Below, one piece after another: positions 14,601-29,363 of a stretch of 64,000 nucleotides of DNA. A model generated the notes under the pieces. The model was not told where the DNA came from. It did not search any database and saw nothing but the letters and a program-made list of their open reading frames with translations. Source of the DNA: Zygnema circumcarinatum (Eukaryota > Streptophyta > Zygnematophyceae > Zygnematales > Zygnemataceae); NCBI GenBank assembly GCA_037447605.1, contig CM074807.1, positions 2,982,586 to 3,046,585 of the forward strand, read 5' to 3'. The position numbers were made by a program, and so were the translations under genes. The number at the start of each line of letters is the position of its first letter. Within the stretch, counting starts at the first letter, position 1.

Positions 14601-17600
14601 CTTTGTTCCTCTCTCAGGCCCCGGACCACCCTCCGCGGCCCCGCGAGGGCGACGGGCGGCTGTACACGCCTGTGGCCGTAGACACGTTCCGGCTCTTGGG
14701 GGAGCAGGTGCAGACCGTGCAGGAGCACAGCACAGGGCTCATGCTATTCAAGGCGGCGCAGGCCAACCTGCAGGTGAAGGAGGAAGGGTGGGGGGGGGAG
14801 GGAGGGGGGCGGGGGAGGGAGGGAGGGGGAGGGAGGGAGGGGTGGGGGAGGGAGGGAGGGGGGAGGGAGGGGGAGGGAGGGAGGGGGAGGGAGGGAGGGG
14901 TGGGGGAGGGAGGAGGGAGGGGAGGGAGGGGGAGGGAGGGGTGGGGGGTTACTGAGGGAGGGGGGAGGGAGGAGGGGGAGGGAGGAGGGAGGGAGGGAGG
15001 GAGGAGGGAGGGAGGGGGGGGAAGGAGGGAGGTGGGGGAGGGAGGGGGGGGTTGGGGGGGTGGGGGGGTTAAGTACTAACTAGTAGGAAGGTCCTACTCA
15101 GGAAGACTTCATGTTGGCTCTCTTTGTCAGTTATGGGGAGGCATAATGCAAATCGATGAAGGGACAAGGGACAAGGGGAGGGAAGGGAGAGGGAAGGGGA
15201 GTGATTGGTTGTAGAGCATCGGTGCTCAGGAGGATTGGGTGCTGCTGGTGTTTTTCTGCGAATGGATTTGGGTTGAGAATGGGTAAGGTGGTGGGCTCGT
15301 AAGGTTGAAGCTTTTGCACGTGTGGGATGATGGGAGAGAGCAGGTGATAGCAGATTTTCAGGCTTTAGAGAAGGAGCGATTGTCCGAGCCGGTAAATGAG
15401 ATTGGCCTGGAGATGCTCTGTGCCATGGTGAGCTCTCCTTTACCACCCCATAAGTTAACCAAATTGGCTGGACGAAACAAAGGTTGCATCATTCTGCTCT
15501 GCAAATGGGAATAGCTCACTCTGATGACAAAACTTCGAAAATATTTCAGGCCTTTCGACATCAGATCGGTTGGCCATATATGTCAATGGAGAGCCGCATT
15601 GGAAGTGTCATTTCTTACAACGTAGCAGGGAACATGTTTGCAATGCTATTGCTGCTTCATTCTCCTCGTCCTTGTTAGTGAGAGTGAAAGAGTGGAACTA
15701 TGAAACTCATCCTCAGAGAGGTGACAAGGACTGCAGAATATCCCTTGGACAGGTGAACAACAATGTGCGCTGCCACGATTTGGCTGTGGAGTTAGCCAAC
15801 AGCATTGTGGACTCGCTTGTGCCCAAATACTCCAATCAGGTGCTTGAGTCATGCCTGCGTTCAAACGGCCTAAGCTGCCTCTGCAGTTCTCTCCATGAGT
15901 TCAGAAAGATTGATGTAGCAAAGGCGGGCCAAATGAATCGAATATGAAAATAGAATATCGAATAAAATATGGCTAGAAATTCCGTACGATCTTATAGTCC
16001 CTTGGGGTGGGTGTGGGCTGCAGCTCGACTTCACAGATGCAGCTAACGGCTTTCTGGAAGTTGCCAAGGTGAACGCTATAAGCATGACATAGTATGATAC
16101 ATGATGCATGTTTGTCTTGCTTTTTTGTTGGATATCTCCATGAAGCATGAGAAGGTGGGTGGCATATATGTGGAGCAACTCTGAAATGTGCTTGAGGAAA
16201 GAAAGGCGGACAGAGTTGTTTGACCTCTCAAAAACAGAGAAATGAGAGAAAGGAAAGAGAAGGTTCACCTGTAGCGGAAAGTCTGCCCTTTCTATCCTCC
16301 CTTTGAGTTGTTCAGTAGGCCCTTGCTTCCTTCGCCTTTCCATACCGCAAGCAAGCCTACTTCCATACTAAGGTTAGTTTTTTGGCAAAGCGGAGAACCT
16401 TACAAGTCTGTGTGCTGCTGTCGGTGTGCAGGTTGCAGTGGAGCAGACGGTAGAGTTCATATTCGCAGATGTTGGAGTGAAGGAGCTCGTGGGAAAGCTG
16501 TACTCTGATGGTACTTTCAGACCCTGCTTTTGCCCATCTGAACATGAACAATGGTAGACGCTCCCTGTGTGGCACTTAGGGAATGTGCTGCACTTGGAAC
16601 AAGATGCGTCCTCATTCTGCTCAAGCTATTCCTTTGTTGGCCTGCTGAACTTGACTGCATTGGCAGTTTTTGTGCAACTGCTGGGTAGTGAGTGGGATGA
16701 AAACGTGGCGCTTGCAGATTGGCTGAACTGTATAGTGACTGAATCCTTGATCGCAACACTTGATGACTACTTTCGTGATGTCAAACTGTGAGGGCCACTA
16801 AGCCTTTTCCCTAAAGACTCTGGACTTTATAACTTTCACCGTCGTTAAGAGTGCATCTACTATTTCTTGACGTGCATTTCTGCTGTTTCATTCTCAAGAT
16901 CGACGTGATTCCCACATTGAATTTTACATTCGCCTTAATCCTTCTACCAATTGATTCTGAATGCTCCAACCAGTCTGCAGAGCTTGCCAGGCTGAAATGG
17001 CCAACCATCCACATAAAATTGAGGAGTTTTTGTCCTTGTAACAGATGGATAGAGGAGAGGTCGTTCCGCAAATTCGCAGAGGCATGTTTGGAGAAGACAT
17101 TAGTGGTGTATGTGGATGCTCTGCTGATGCAGGTAAACCCCCCCTGCATTCCCTCTCTGCAGAGTATGTAAATATTTCATCTGCTAGTTTGCACACTGGT
17201 GTGGATTCACTCTGGCTGAGATTTCCTGTATTTGCTGTTGTTGGATGCAGCGACGTTATATAACAGCAGAGACTGTAGAGCGGCTAAAATTGGACGAGAG
17301 GCAGCTGGAGGACTTTTTCAAGGAGACCATCAATGAAAAGGTACGGGTTAGCAGTAAGCCATTCCTTAGGGGTTCTGTCCTGCACTCGTGCTAAAACGAT
17401 AGGCAGCATGGCCTTACAGGAATCTCCAGTCGAGCAATCCATTGCCAACAGACAGAAAGCTATGCACTTATACGACCATCGCCCTCCCCCTCGTCCCACG
17501 TCCCACCCCCTTCCCCTCTCTCTCGTTCTTTTCCCTTTTGCTTTTTTTTTACCGTTAGAACGTTGTTAAATGAAGAAAATGGCCGCGTCTCTGATGCTTT

Positions 17601-18888
17601 GCTCGTCAGTGAGATTCAAATGCCACCAAGACCGGTAGATCAAGATATTATTGAGAAGTGAAATGTTGGAATTTCTTCCATCGTTGGGCCCTCACAGATA
17701 CGATGAAGTGTGTTTTGGGAAGCGAAGAAAACATACGTTTACAGGTTTCTTGCCTCATTTGTATCCTTCATTTTCACTGATAAACGACTGGCAACAATGG
17801 CTTTGTGGGAAGAGTCGGCTGATAGTCACTTCTGGCTGTGACAGTGAAAATTCAAGAAAGAAAGACTGTTTGGCTCTGCTGGTTTTGCAGAGGCTCAAGG
17901 ATCGCATTGAAGCTCTGGCAGACATCAGGGAGCTCTCTTCTGCAGACAGTGTGGAGACCTTCACATTGAGATACTCTAAGCTGCTCTCAGCTCATCCTGA
18001 CTGCCCTGTAAGTATACGCAAGGAGTGACTGGTTTGGTTGATCTGAGCAGAGTCAAAGTTTGCCGGTGCTACCTTCAGTGGGCGGAGGCGATGCACATGT
18101 TCAGTATTGGAACTGGTTCAAGACTTGGCAGTTGGGGTGTGAGTACTTAGTAGCAGTTTCGACCAATTGTCGTCTAGAATTCTTGGAAGCACCATCCGTC
18201 TTCAGCAAAAAATGAATTCTTGAAGGCAATTTTTTTAGGCAGAATGATGAGAGTTATTGGTAGGGAAAAGGCCACAGAATGGAAAGCTGCAAGGTGAAAG
18301 AGGAGGGAACGAGCATTTCTTACCCTCGTTTCTTAATGGACTGGATGGGGAAATGGGGTTGATTGACCAGCCTGAAGTAGTGGAGAAACTGCTGCCACTA
18401 AGGGAGGGCATTCCCAAAAAGGAGCAGCAAGAGGTAAGCACACATGCTCTCGCATTGGGCGTACAGTACGGAACATAGGACTCTGACTCGCATGCAGGCA
18501 AACTGAGCAAGTTGACGGAACCCTAAAAGCCCTAAGACAAACCGTTGACCTTCATGTCCTCTCTTCATCGTTGTTTTGTGCCCCTCTCTCTATTTCGCCA
18601 AAAACGTAGTCAATAAGAGCCGGCAACAAAACGAGCGATGACTTGTTGATGGCTTACAAGGATCATAATAATCGGACGTTTACGGAGTCTCGGTTGGATG
18701 CGGCCACAGTTTTCAATTTCAATTTGCTGTGGGTGGGAGGGATGCAGGTGGTGCAGGAGTGCAGGGAAATCTACGAGACCTCCCTTCGGGCGCAGAGCAC
18801 TGAGAAGCCAAAGACGGGATTCCTGTTCTGCCGTCTGGAAGCCCTCAAGCAGAAGCAGGGTCTCTTTGACGCCTTCATCCGCCGCTGA
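8602..18888 (+). CDS. SEC6: Exocyst complex subunit SEC6
   Basis: This exocyst subunit tethers post-Golgi vesicles to the plasma membrane before SNARE fusion. At least 24 exons can be read. Exon 1 (8602-8724) gives AREVAKLLP-type helix [14 protein letters not shown]. Others include 10043-10131, 10331-10421 ([20 protein letters not shown]), 10929-11018 ([19 protein letters not shown]), 11256-11335 ([19 protein letters not shown]), 11788-11880, a 27-nt exon 12282-12308 (PQTLVRAL), 12603-12774, 13062-13106, 13324-13379, 13632-13740, 13909-14049, 14330-14362, 14618-14773, 15344-15427, 15753-15839, 16024-16068, 16432-16510, 16667-16787, 17045-17132 ([14 protein letters not shown]), 17251-17340, 17891-18007, 18371-18433 and 18748-18888. 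Order and motifs match Arabidopsis SEC6 throughout. A 13-codon exon expected between 8724 and 10043 was not located; flanking exons join in phase without it. Confidence 0.93.
14249..14295. repeat. (GA)n microsatellite in a SEC6 intron
   Basis: Nearly pure GA dinucleotides precede the 33-nt exon 14330-14362. Because they lie on the sense strand upstream of an acceptor, they give a purine-rich rather than pyrimidine-rich intron end. Confidence 0.85.
14779..15067 (+). repeat. G-rich (GGGAGGGAGG)n tract in a SEC6 intron
   Basis: About 290 bp consists almost only of G-runs of three or more separated by single A or T, starting six bases after the donor at 14774. It fits the G-quadruplex pattern many times over on the transcribed RNA sense strand. 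It is not coding. Confidence 0.9.
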
Positions 18889-19648
18889 TCCCGCGAGAGA
18901 GGCGAGGCGGAATGCCACTCGAGCCTGCAGCGTAGAGCTACATTAGGGCTGATGTCAGCATCAGCCCTAATGTACTAATGATATCAGCACGGGTCTCAAA
19001 ATGACGTCACGTTATTAAAGCAAGAATGTTAAACTTATCGAGGTTGCATGTCGACAAGAAGGCTTTCGGTTATGTCATCATGTGTGGAAGTTGAGAAAGC
19101 TGCCGGCTTTGCTTTTGACGACATCATGTGGTTAGAAAGTCCTCCGCACATCACACAAGGTAGTGTCATTAGTTGTGAAGGTAATAGAGAGCACCTCATT
19201 TAGCTTGCAGCATCTTAAAAACATGTCATGTGATATATGTAGAACCTGTCGAAAGTAAGAAAGGTTTCCACTCGTTGGAAAGGTCAGGACGGAGCCATTC
19301 TCATACCTAAAACCTGGCGGGTGAAATATTGGTCAGAGTTGATCACCAACTGTTCACTATCAAGTGCACGGGGCGAAGTACGGCCTTACGTGTTCCGCGA
19401 CCGTGGAGAGAAAAAAAAACATTGAATTGTGGATTGTCGTTCAAATAGTGATGCCATCAAAAGTACATAGAAAGGGTCAATATGGAGAAAAATGTGGTAC
19501 CCGTTGTCTCTTATGTGTCTTTTTCACTAGTAAGCAATTGAGTACTTTGTGTCGTGTGGGGGGGGGGGGGGCTCATCTAAAGATGTCACAGCTTCTCTGC
19601 TTCATAACTTCCCTTCTTGCCTATGAGCTCACAGTAACAGTGACGTTG
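18889..19648. other. Intergenic between convergent SEC6 and SMP-30-type genes
   Basis: This contains the hairpin at 18939-18974 and a G-run at 19559-19571. Nothing else was recognised; it should hold the two 3' UTRs. Confidence 0.45.
18939..18974 (+). other. Perfect inverted repeat (hairpin) in the SEC6 3' UTR
   Basis: The arms TACATTAGGGCTGATG and CATCAGCCCTAATGTA are perfect 16-bp complements around the four-base loop TCAG. The left arm starts 51 bases after the SEC6 stop codon. It is not followed by a U-tract as a bacterial terminator would be, and in a eukaryote it would act, if at all, as an RNA stem-loop. Confidence 0.85.
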
Positions 19649-22268
<2,620 letters not shown>

Positions 22269-23015
22269 GGTCTTATATTATTCCCTCTCTCCCTCACTCC
22301 CCCTCTCTACCCTTTTTTCACTCTCCCTCTGCACAGACCTGCAACTGCAAGGCACTCGCGCTTGCATTTGGAGAGGCCACGTCAGATACATTAGCCAATC
22401 ATAACGTGTAGAAATTGTACACGTGGCACGTTCCATTTGTCTGCTGTACATTACTGTAGTTCGCAAGAGAAAGCTCATCAGACGACGTCTGTTCTATGCT
22501 GTCCGAACGCCGTCCCAGTCGAGTTGAACAGTACAGTTCTGTGTCACAGCGGCTGATCTCAAGCGCAGCGTCGTTGTAGTGTGAACGGTCCGGCCCTTGC
22601 GGGCAGCGCACGCGCATTCCCCGCCGCTGGGAGGGAGCCACGGCTCGCCACGTGGCTGCTTGACACGTGGCATTTCGTCGTGTTGCGCCACAATACTGTA
22701 TAGAGGGTCTCACGCGCTCAAGGCCTGCCCATCTTTGGCACTTCCTGAAGCAAGAGATTGAGAACTGGTACTCGGCTCCTGTAAAATTATATACGATTGT
22801 CAGATCCAAAGTAATGATTCTGAATTTGACAGCCTAGCTGAAGCAGCGGCGGGCCTTGGCGGAGGCGCTTTTGGAAAGCGTTTCTTGGCGGGAGCTTTCA
22901 AGATAAGAAGTTGCAAGGCTTGAAGGCTTGAAGGCGCTCCTGCAGAGAAGGCCCGAGGCGAGGAGGAGGAGGAGTAGGAGAAGGAGGAGGTTTTCAAGCA
23001 TTCAGAAAGCTGAAA
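22269..23015. promoter_or_regulatory. Divergent promoter with three G-boxes (SMP-30-type / hairpin protein)
   Basis: CACGTGG cores lie at 22420, 22649 and 22664, all in the forward orientation CACGTGGC. The G-box is the known binding site of plant bZIP and bHLH factors. The region separates two divergent start codons, so either or both genes could respond. Confidence 0.5.
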
Positions 23016-24881
23016 ATGCCACAGAGTTTTGAAACTCCGGCGAGATGGCCGACCTGGAAGTGTCTGTTGATAGCACTGGCAGTCTTTGTCTTCTCTCCTG
23101 TTCTTCTGGCCATTCTCCCGATTTTTCTCATCAGTGTCACTTTTTTATCCCCTGTAATCGTACCTTTGCTCATCGGTGGATATGCATGCGGTCTGTTTCA
23201 GGTACAAGGGAATGATCAAATGATTTTCTCAGATTTGGAAGTAATGAATGCATGTTGGCTACTATCTGGATTCAGTCTCTACCCCTGATTCATCCATATT
23301 TTGGTTTTATTAATTTTTATTAGTATGAGCAAGTCAGCCTACATACATGTAACAAGATTGCAAAGTGATACATTTCATCGTAACAATTTCCTCTTACTGC
23401 TGTTTCGTTTCTGTCCTGATTCGATAATTTTCTTTATATTCTTGGATTTGAGAGCTTAGAGAACGATTTACGTTGTAAGCTCAGGATCAGAATCCGTGAG
23501 GATTATGGAAGAGAAGAAAAAGTATTATAGTATTCAATATAGCGCATGTGCTGCTGTTGCTTTCCCATGTGCACTGAAGCAGGTTTAATATTTCTGAGAC
23601 ATTACGAAGGAGAGAATGACATTACGAAGGAGAGAAGCTGATGCATTTCCAAAAATGATTTTTTTCAAAGTAGTCATCTTGTGTTGCTTTTCTTAGTTTT
23701 AATGGTTTCTGCTGACTGTGAACAGAGATCATCGGTGCCTCAACAGAAGCTTCCTGAGAGCCAGGCTATTTCGGAACTCGGTAAGTTCGAAGGGTGCAGA
23801 CTATAATGTATTTTTGGAAAATTTCAGACTGATGTACAGTGGTAGTGATCTGGAGATGATCTTTTGTTTGGATTCAGTCAAACAATGGAATGGAATGTGG
23901 AATGTTTGTCCCCTAAACGATCTCCATTTTTTGTTGGAATTGATCAAACTGCTAGTGATTGTGTTTGCAGATAGCCTGCTGTCGCCTGGCAAGTCCGGTC
24001 ATGTTCATGCTCGCGAAGGTGATCCTGTTGAAGGCAACCTTGCATTGAAGCGTCTTCGGCAGGTTTGTCGACTGCATTTTCTCACACCTAAACTATGGCC
24101 ATGCGGCATGTGTGTCACTGCAGGTTGTTTTGTCGCATATAGCATGATATTTATCGCTTTTACATTGGAATACTATTTGATGTGATTTAGAATTTTGTAA
24201 TTAACTCGTCCCTGTTTCTTGAATGGCGATAATTTCATCCATAGCAGTTGCTTTTCATAACTATGCATTTCCCTGGGGCAGGATGCTGGAGGGAGTCAAG
24301 TGTCTAATACTAATGTAGAAGGTCGTTATTCTAAGGAAGATCCAGCCACGCTGGCTGACAATTTGATGGAGGAAACCTACCGTGCTGCCAAGCTCGAGGT
24401 AAAGAATACGGTACTAAACTTCAGGTTATTGGTCGTACTCAGCAATTTTTCAGTTTATAGTTCTGCTAGAGTCATTGTAGCATTGTTTTCAGAACAATGT
24501 TATTGGCTTTTCAAGCTTTTAGTTGCTCGGCATTCAACTATGCAATGGTTCGTATTTTTGTGAAGTAAAAGCTCATGTAAGAGCTCCATACAAGCAATCC
24601 TCCGTCATCTTGGTTATCCATTGTGTTGCTTGCAGGCTTCGGAAGAGTGGAAAACCCCAGAAAAGGTTGCTCCGCAGCCTGATCTTACGAGGCCATCTAT
24701 TGAGAAGTCGAACCCGTACAAACCCTTGGAAGGAGCTCCACAGAATGGCGCAGAAATTGAGGAGGAAGTTAAATCCGTTACGAGTGACAAGGCCAGCCCT
24801 AAAGAGGACACTCCGAACAAGTTTATAGATCGGGCAATTCAAAACATTGCGAAAGCCTTCGCAGGACACAAGTCAACATAA
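23016..24881 (+). CDS. Unrecognised membrane-hairpin protein
   Basis: I do not recognise a named family. Five or six exons read in phase: 23016-23201, 23726-23780, 23971-24062, 24282-24398 and 24635-24881, about 231 residues. Residues 14-60 form one long hydrophobic block, with segments LLIALAVFVFSPVLLAIL and VTFLSPVIVPLLIGGY linked through prolines. This is the layout of a membrane hairpin, as in reticulon-like or lipid-droplet proteins, but the oleosin proline knot is not convincingly present. The remainder is hydrophilic and charged (TADNLMEETYRAAKLE-like helix, then Lys/Glu/Pro-rich), ending in a helix NKFIDRAIQNIAKAFAGHKS. The start Met immediately precedes the hydrophobic block, and the downstream half lacks a second membrane segment. 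The cytosolic tail could bind partners. Function is unknown. Confidence 0.7.
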
Positions 24882-26418
24882 GAGAGTTCAGATGCTCATT
24901 GCTTGCCACGTTTCTCAGGCCGTTAACAGTGTGATTCAATGCTGCCGGTTGGATAGGTAGCTTGAACAAACTCCTTTCCAAAGCTTGGATGTTTTTCTGC
25001 GAGGAAGATTTGTTGCTGGACAGGACTTACTGCAAGAGCTTAAAAAAGTCAGTCAGGTAGTTGTCTGTCTCCAAGGCTCTTTGCGCTTGGCAAGGGTTAC
25101 ATCTGACCATTGGCTGCTGGTAAAGACCCTTGGCTCGTGTGGGGTTTCAATCACAATTGTTTCAATCGACTGTAGACCGGTACATGCTGCTGTCAACGGG
25201 TTTCACTTCCTGTCCTGCGATGGGCGCGCACGCGCTTTCAGGCCAGGACTGACTTGCGCGCTGGATGATAGGTTCTTTGCTACATGTGACTCCATTCTAG
25301 GCATGTGCCTTAGGGCGTCGTTTCTGAGGGGTTACGGTTTCAGACACGAGCGGGATGTCCGGACAAGTGGCCGTCATAGCGTGAACACAGGTGGGCCTGC
25401 GCGCCCATATTTGGCAGCATGCTTTGGAGATGACGATAACTGACAGCACTCTCCAGCCAGCCAATTCACAAGACCGTCGTTGGGAGGGGGGGAGGGGGGG
25501 GGGAGCGCGGTTTCTGTTTCTCAGCTCAGGATGGGCAAGGACTGCCATCCAGGAGCACGTGGGTCGTAGCCACATCCACACTTCACAAAGTGCACAAGCT
25601 GTGTTCTGGGCTTTGAAGTCGATCGACGCGGACAAGCTTTGATCGCTAATCCAATCAACCACTCTGACGGAGCCACATGAAGGTTTTGCATGACTTCATA
25701 GCCACGAAACAGCGGAAACTTCTTTGATGCTGGTTCCGTCAAAATCCCATCCAAAGAGCAATACAAGTACCCCCCCTCCCCGGCCCCCTCTCCCAAAAAA
25801 AGAAAGCGAGGAGAGTCGGCACTTGAATGCAGCCTGCACCTTTGATTGCGGTAGAAACAATCCACGAGAAGAATGAAAGAATGCACGAGCTCCGCGCAGT
25901 AAAAATAACGAGAATCTCCCCGACGTTGACAGGTAGGCGCATAAAAAAAGGGCAGAAATCCCATCCTAACAGAGAGCGGGGGGGAGAGAGAGAGTACTCT
26001 TTTCACCTGCCACTGAGTAAAGCCTAACCATGGCGAACTAAACCTCAAGATTGAGAGAAGGACAGCGCAGCCACTACTGATAAGCCCTTCGATTTGGCTT
26101 TCTCCGGCAGGCAAAGAGTCTCCCGCCGCTCCTCATATAAGATTTCTTGCAAGAACCTTCTCTCTCATATTGTAAGCATGTGAAATAATCTGCACACAGA
26201 GGCATGGACAACACACCCATGGCATGCTCGGCTAGGATTCTCCTTCGTGTACAAGTCTAAATACAAAGAAATTAAGCAACATCTTTATCTGCCATCATCA
26301 CTTTTTACCACTTCAAAAGTATCCTCAATGCATCAACTGAAGGACAGCCTTTCCTGGCAAGCAGCTGATGAAGATTCTCATCAAATTAAGAGCACGCTTC
26401 ACTTTCCAATGGACAATT
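24882..26418. other. Intergenic between convergent hairpin-protein and TBC genes
   Basis: No convincing exon was found on either strand, although the expected extreme C-terminus of the TBC protein was searched for here. G-runs occur at about 25487-25502 and 25980-25998. Confidence 0.4.
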
Positions 26419-29363
26419 CTAGAGCACATCCAAAACTTCATTCAAGAAAGGCCAAAATCCCGACAGGGGGCAATCGGCCAAGAAAGGTCTGATTGCTCTG
26501 CCACAGTGCAGGAGACCGACCTGACTCATATCCTGGCGAGGAAGATGTTGAACGAATCCCAGAAGCTCTGTACTGTCCATCTCTAAAAGCTGATCACTAC
26601 ACATCTCAAGTATTGCTGCACACCATGACCAACAACCACACCTTGATAAGCCATACCATTCCTGTTACGAGAAACAGTTCTAATATTGTAAACAGAGAAC
26701 AAGAATGAAGATTTGGGGCTGAAACACTCACACAAGCAAACGTAAGGATGGAGATCAAATCCCTCGTCACTAGAAAAATACGTATCCCAAAGTCGCAAGA
26801 CGCAAGGAAAGGGCAGACCGCGACATAAAAGAGACTGCACAGCAGGAAAGGAAGAGCAATCATTGGAACACTGGGATCATTGATATGATATATTTACAAC
26901 AGAATCCAAGACACTGCAAAACTGGTAGAAATTGACATCGCAACTAACTGAATGACTAATCGCAAGTCCAACATAAGGCAGTTGCAGATGCAAAAGCAAA
27001 GATATTCAGAATTATAATGCAGAACCCAGGCAGATAACTGCAGGGGCCATTAGCGATTCCAAAGGCAGACAAAGGCAACAAGCCAATTGCCTTACCGGAA
27101 CTTGAGGATATGCCCCTGAAATACGGCATTTCTTAAGATCAGACAAAAACCAAACGGAACACGAAAGTGCACGTCAACATGGAAGATCCACTCGTTAGCA
27201 AAAAGCGAAGTGAATATCTTACATGGAGCCAGGGGGCAGCCCATGATGATGGTTCAACTTCTTCCTCCTCAAAAGTCTCATATAAAGCAGGTTGAAGATT
27301 TCTGAAAAGCGTCATGAACTTAGCGAGGGTATGTGAAATGCGATCACCAGCGAAGGCATTTTCTGCAAGAAAACCAAAAAAGCAAAATCGATTATCATCG
27401 ATTGTTCAGCTTACAAAAGAAAGGCAGAGTGAAACTGGATAGCTAGAAGTTCCATTGAGCACCTCCACGTCTAGCACAAACCAAACAAGAGAGTGCAGCA
27501 AAAGACGATGTTGCAACGAGACAACAAGAAGTTCACCAACTGAGGGGAAGACGCATGGAAGTAACGACTGCTTACGATGTCTCGCCATCAAAGCTTCAAA
27601 ACAAGAATGTATGTCATGCTCATTGCCTATACAGTACACCAATGGGCCCAAGAGATGCACCATATCCGGGCTGCAATGAACAACCAGGAACCCGGTCAGC
27701 TATAGTCAAACACAAAGGCTCTAAATACCAAGTTTCATGGCTGCTATATGAAAACTTGACGGAAAACTGAAGCTTCCAAATGACGGTGATGATTACGGAT
27801 CAATCGCTTATACGTCCACATCATCAGTTTCAATGTAAACCTCACTTTGCAAATCTCTGGAGAGTCACTAAAAATCAGCAGAATGACAAAGGGAAAATAC
27901 TAGCCAGATCTTCTGTCTTGCTTGTCACAGCATGAATGCCTCGTAACATGTAGTCAGAAGTCACTTACCTATAATCTAAATGGTTGTGGCTACTTAAGTA
28001 CGCACTCAACGCTCGCTCGAACACTCCGCGGATCCCTGGTTCATGAAACCAGGGAACTTCTGGCCGATACCGCTTTACCTCTCCCTGTAGGCCAAGAGAA
28101 CGAAGGAAGGAAACAATCAGTACTTTGACGATATAGAAGCACACGATACAACATCCACACCTTCTGTAGAAATTCAGCTCGAACATCACTGCTCCAGAAA
28201 CCCTACAAGCTTATTGGAAGAAGTACAAGACTCAAAGGTCACACAACAGACTTGGTCCTGCACCATGTGCTCTAGTCGTTTGAAAAACTTGCACTATTGA
28301 AAAGCGTTCCTATGCTTAGGCGAGCAAGGATGGCAATCTCACCCTGACATGTTTCATTACGTCCGAATTCGCTTTACTAAACTCGCCATAATCTACTGAT
28401 TTTCTCCGTTCTAAGCCGACCTCCTCAGCTGCAGAATAACACATGGAAGACAGACTCAAGACAGTATATCAACTCACAGAATGGATCAAAATAGAAACAA
28501 AATACGGGACTCCTCATCACTAGGCTGCCGAGCAGGACCTTAGATCCACTCCTGAGACCATCCTAACTACTTTATTGCGATTTTTTCAGATTTTGCAGAC
28601 GCAAATTGCACATTAGAATTCCGAAGATATCCAACTGCTATAAGCTACTCCGTCTACTACTACATTCACCATAAAGTCACCACTATCACCAAAAGTAAGC
28701 AGCCGCCTTGGAGATACAAAGGCAAAAAGGAGTGCTCACATCGATCAGGTTTTGCAACGCCGAGCAGAAACATCCACACTTGGCCTCGGAGCTGCGACGG
28801 AATTCCTTGTCTAGCCAATTCCCGCAGTCGCTCCACCTCTACTTGAACTTCTGATGACAAAATCTCCTCAAATTCCGCCAAGGTTTCTGCATCTTCCTCC
28901 TCTTCCGCTGCTTTGGAATTCAATAGTGTTCGTACTGATAATCTATCCGAGCCATCTGAACTAACTGTTCTGCTGTCGCTGAAACCGTTTGTATCTGTTG
29001 ACACGATTACGGGCACTGTTGTCGTAACCACAACAACAGACGTCCGTCGAGATGGGAAGAAAGGTCAATACAAACGGAATTCAGTACAAAAAAGAGAGGT
29101 CAACTTCCAGATGCGATGCCTACGCTTCTTCCACTCAACAGCCTACCATCAGAATTGTGGAAGGAGGGAAAACGAGTGCAATTGGAATCAGTCGCATGAA
29201 AGAGAGAGCACTGCGAAGGTGCGTTAGCAATTGGCGAAGAATTGGTTGCAATTGGTGAGGAACGAGTTAACCTGCCTGAAAACCACTCCTTCGATAGAGG
29301 ATCAAGATCGTCTGGACCGATAAACTCGTTTCTGTATCCGTAGGGAGGATTAGAGCCCGACAT
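26419..29363 (-). CDS. TBC (Rab-GAP) domain protein
   Basis: TBC proteins stimulate GTP hydrolysis by Rab GTPases in membrane traffic. The likely start (29363) gives MSGSNPPYGYRNEFIGPDD. An acidic linker is followed by RELARQGIPSQLRGQVWMFL (exon ending 28740), the classical first TBC block. Then come GEVKRYRPEVPWFHEPGIR and HNHLDY, joined to SPDMVHLLGPLVYCIGNEHD in the next exon. Exon 27223-27362 carries a block ending SSWAAPWLH, and exon 26732-26834 carries LLCRGLPFPCVLRLWDTYF. The last visible exon gives MDSTELLGFVQHLP. The Arg-bearing block is present, but the Gln finger of the usual YxQGM motif reads YSPDM. The C-terminus after HLPRQ is uncertain and the end at 26419 is provisional. One N-terminal junction (29272 to about 29010) is not in phase, so an exon is probably missing. 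Confidence 0.78.

Noticed and set aside
14534-15079. Long Gly/Glu/Arg-rich frames in SEC6
   Set aside because: They start in a genuine SEC6 exon (14618-14773) and then run through the G-rich intronic repeat; the donor at 14774 ends the coding part.
23603-23640. Two tandem copies of a 20-bp sequence (GACATTACGAAGGAGAGAA)
   Set aside because: A simple duplication inside an intron of the hairpin-protein gene, with no further copies seen.
25521-26114. 197-residue minus-strand frame beyond the TBC gene
   Set aside because: I looked for the missing TBC C-terminus here, but the sequence has no TBC-like segment, no clear acceptor and biased composition.
28027-28060. Nine-bp inverted repeat TCCCTGGTT/AACCAGGGA
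   Set aside because: It falls inside a TBC coding exon and is short enough to be chance.
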